Below, piece after piece: positions 55,577 to 56,683 of a stretch of DNA of 56,683 nt. The stretch comes from Blautia sp. BIOML-A1 (GTDB taxonomy: Bacteria; Bacillota; Clostridia; Lachnospirales; Lachnospiraceae). Where the stretch lies: NCBI RefSeq assembly GCF_009883055.1, contig NZ_WWVR01000018.1, forward strand, positions 1 to 56,683, read 5' to 3'. The notes beneath the pieces are model-generated. The model did not search any database. It was not told the DNA's origin and saw nothing but the letters and a program-made list of their open reading frames with translations. The position numbers and the translations under genes are program-made. Positions within the stretch are counted from its first letter, which is position 1; each line of letters starts with the position of its first letter.

Positions 55577-56446
55577 TTGCACAGTTATTTAAAGGCGGTC
55601 GGTTTTTCCAAGATAAAGAAACGTACCGAGATGAAAGAAATCATTCTGGATGTTATACGCAACTACGATGAGAAAAATCTGGTAGAAGATCATCCGGATG
55701 GTACTTTTGCTGAATTCTCCAAGTGCTATGGATACGACTGCGGAATTACTGTTTGTGGTCAGTACGACGATGATAACAGGTTTCACGTGGAATATTATTA
55801 TCCCTTCTTCAGAGGAAATGGGATTACGACAAATGAACCGGTGACAGTAGAGAGATATGCAGATAAAGAAGCTTTTGCGGGTGCCTGTGATGATCTGAGA
55901 ATAGGAATTACTCTGATTTTTTACTTACAGAACGGTGCAAAATATATGCTGGAGAAGCATAAAGATAATGTTTTGAATAAACCACTGACCTTATCCGGTC
56001 TGGCAGATGAGGGACGAATTCTTCTTCCTGTTTTGAAAGATAAAGAAGCAGTAAAAGTAGAACAGGAGACCAGCAAGAATCGTAGTTCCCTGATCGAGGC
56101 AGCCAGAAATGGTGATGAAGAAGCAATGGAAAGTCTTACAATGGAAGATATGGACACGTACTCCATGATCTCCCATAGAATTGTAAACGAAGATATTTTT
56201 ACAATTGTAGATTCATACTTTATGCCTCACGGAATTCAGTGTGACCAGTATGGAATTCTGGGAGAAATCCGGGAAATACATCATACTCGCAATGAGATGA
56301 CAAATGAGGAACTGATTCAGATGACCGTAGAGAGCAATAACATGCAATTTGATATCTGCATGAATAAAAAAGATCTTCTGGGTGAACCGGCTGTCGGAAG
56401 GCGCTTCCGCGGAAACATCTGGCTTCAGGGACAACTGCATTTCTAG
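55577..56446 (+). CDS. DUF3881 family protein
   Basis: The 289 residues begin at TTG 55577, with GGAGG seven bases upstream. The sequence opens MHSYLKAVGFSKIKKRTEMKEI and looks soluble. It matches my memory of the DUF3881 group, seen mainly in Lachnospiraceae and of unknown function. A low-complexity charged stretch (about 150-195) divides two folded parts. It follows serS by 18 bp and is probably co-transcribed. A parS-like sequence (13 of 16 positions) occurs inside at 55779-55794. Confidence 0.78.
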   Translation: MHSYLKAVGFSKIKKRTEMKEIILDVIRNYDEKNLVEDHPDGTFAEFSKCYGYDCGITVCGQYDDDNRFHVEYYYPFFRGNGITTNEPVTVERYADKEAFAGACDDLRIGITLIFYLQNGAKYMLEKHKDNVLNKPLTLSGLADEGRILLPVLKDKEAVKVEQETSKNRSSLIEAARNGDEEAMESLTMEDMDTYSMISHRIVNEDIFTIVDSYFMPHGIQCDQYGILGEIREIHHTRNEMTNEELIQMTVESNNMQFDICMNKKDLLGEPAVGRRFRGNIWLQGQLHF

Positions 56447-56517
56447 AAAAAGGAAGATATCCCAGACCCTGAAAAGAATATTAAGCAATTACTGTTTTAA
56501 CAAGATATAACAAGGAT

Positions 56518-56683
56518 TCTCCCACCTCTATAGGTGGTGAGATGAATTGCAAACAAGAAAATGAACGGCAGTGGAGGGCGGAGAGAAATCGGTATCCCCC
56601 ACTGATATGAGGCAAATCACAGTCAGCATGTTGCTGACATGTCAGACTCTGTGAAATTACCGACTGTGAGTTGAAACAAAATA
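56518..56683. other. Strongly structured sequence at right edge, likely mobile-element end
   Basis: CCACCT/AGGTGG (56522-56537) is the centre of a longer hairpin. CAGTGGAGGG/CCCCCACTG (56569-56604, one bulge) is a second stem, and CACAGTC/GACTGTG (56618-56668) a third, with GTCAGCA/TGCTGAC nested. No reading frame covers it. It could be the 5' domain of a group II intron or the end of an IS200/IS605-type element with its guide RNA; the window ends before this can be decided. Confidence 0.45.

Noticed and set aside
55779..55794. parS-like sequence in the DUF3881 gene as a third parS
   Set aside because: Three mismatches, two of them breaking the palindrome; reported only as a weak relative.

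Overview
The window is the replication-origin region of a low-to-mid GC Gram-positive bacterium, most likely a gut Lachnospiraceae (Blautia / Ruminococcus / Dorea type). The basis is the Firmicutes origin order (dnaN-dnaA-oriC-rpmH-rnpA-yidD-yidC-jag-mnmE-mnmG-rsmG, then parA-parB), SAM-I control of metK, sigma-A type promoters, AGGAGG ribosome sites, frequent TTG starts and the protein families present. This is inference from remembered families; no search was run.

Layout. (1) 1-1000: tandem promoters, probably of an rRNA operon running off the left edge on the minus strand, tRNA-Ser(GCU), a 142-bp insertion element and a tiny Cys-rich protein. (2) 1.0-7.0 kb, minus: plsC, a membrane-anchored protein, gyrA, gyrB. 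(3) 7.1-14.7 kb, minus: a histidine kinase/response regulator pair leading into a YaaO-type decarboxylase, a guanylate-kinase-like protein, holB, ricT, trmN6 and rsmI. This is the Bacillus yaaO-holB-yaaT-yabB-yabC neighbourhood with the kinase-like gene where tmk usually sits. (4) 14.8-26.4 kb, minus: metK with its riboswitch, murA, aroK, a flavoprotein, a CBS-pyrophosphatase, an S1-domain protein, a candidate small RNA, a secreted protein, rsmA and an 861-residue TPR/acidic/ATPase protein. (5) 26.5-31.0 kb: recF, the S4 protein, dnaN, dnaA and a bipartite oriC. (6) 31.0-38.3 kb, plus: ribosome, RNase P, membrane insertion and tRNA/rRNA modification genes. (7) 38.4-51.5 kb: accessory insert between rsmG and parA, with a Gld-type ABC exporter, a secreted protein, threonine aldolase, an alpha/beta hydrolase and an ABC exporter divergent from a two-component system (LnrLMN/LnrJK-like). 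(8) 51.5-56.7 kb: two perfect parS sites, parA, parB, a DUF4446 protein, serS, a DUF3881 protein, and a strongly structured sequence at the right edge that is probably the end of another mobile element.

The most novel signal is a family of very small intergenic insertions. Each has terminal inverted repeats related to GTAACTGTTCAC, and four copies (142, 43, 27 and 18 bp) are each flanked, exactly at the repeat boundary, by a different 8-bp direct duplication. This looks like a transposase-less element family that survives even as a bare pair of ends. Second-tier leads are the hairpin-rich RNA at 21.8-21.95 kb, the structured right edge, the TPR-ATPase in the recF neighbourhood and the palindrome at the divergent ABC/two-component locus.
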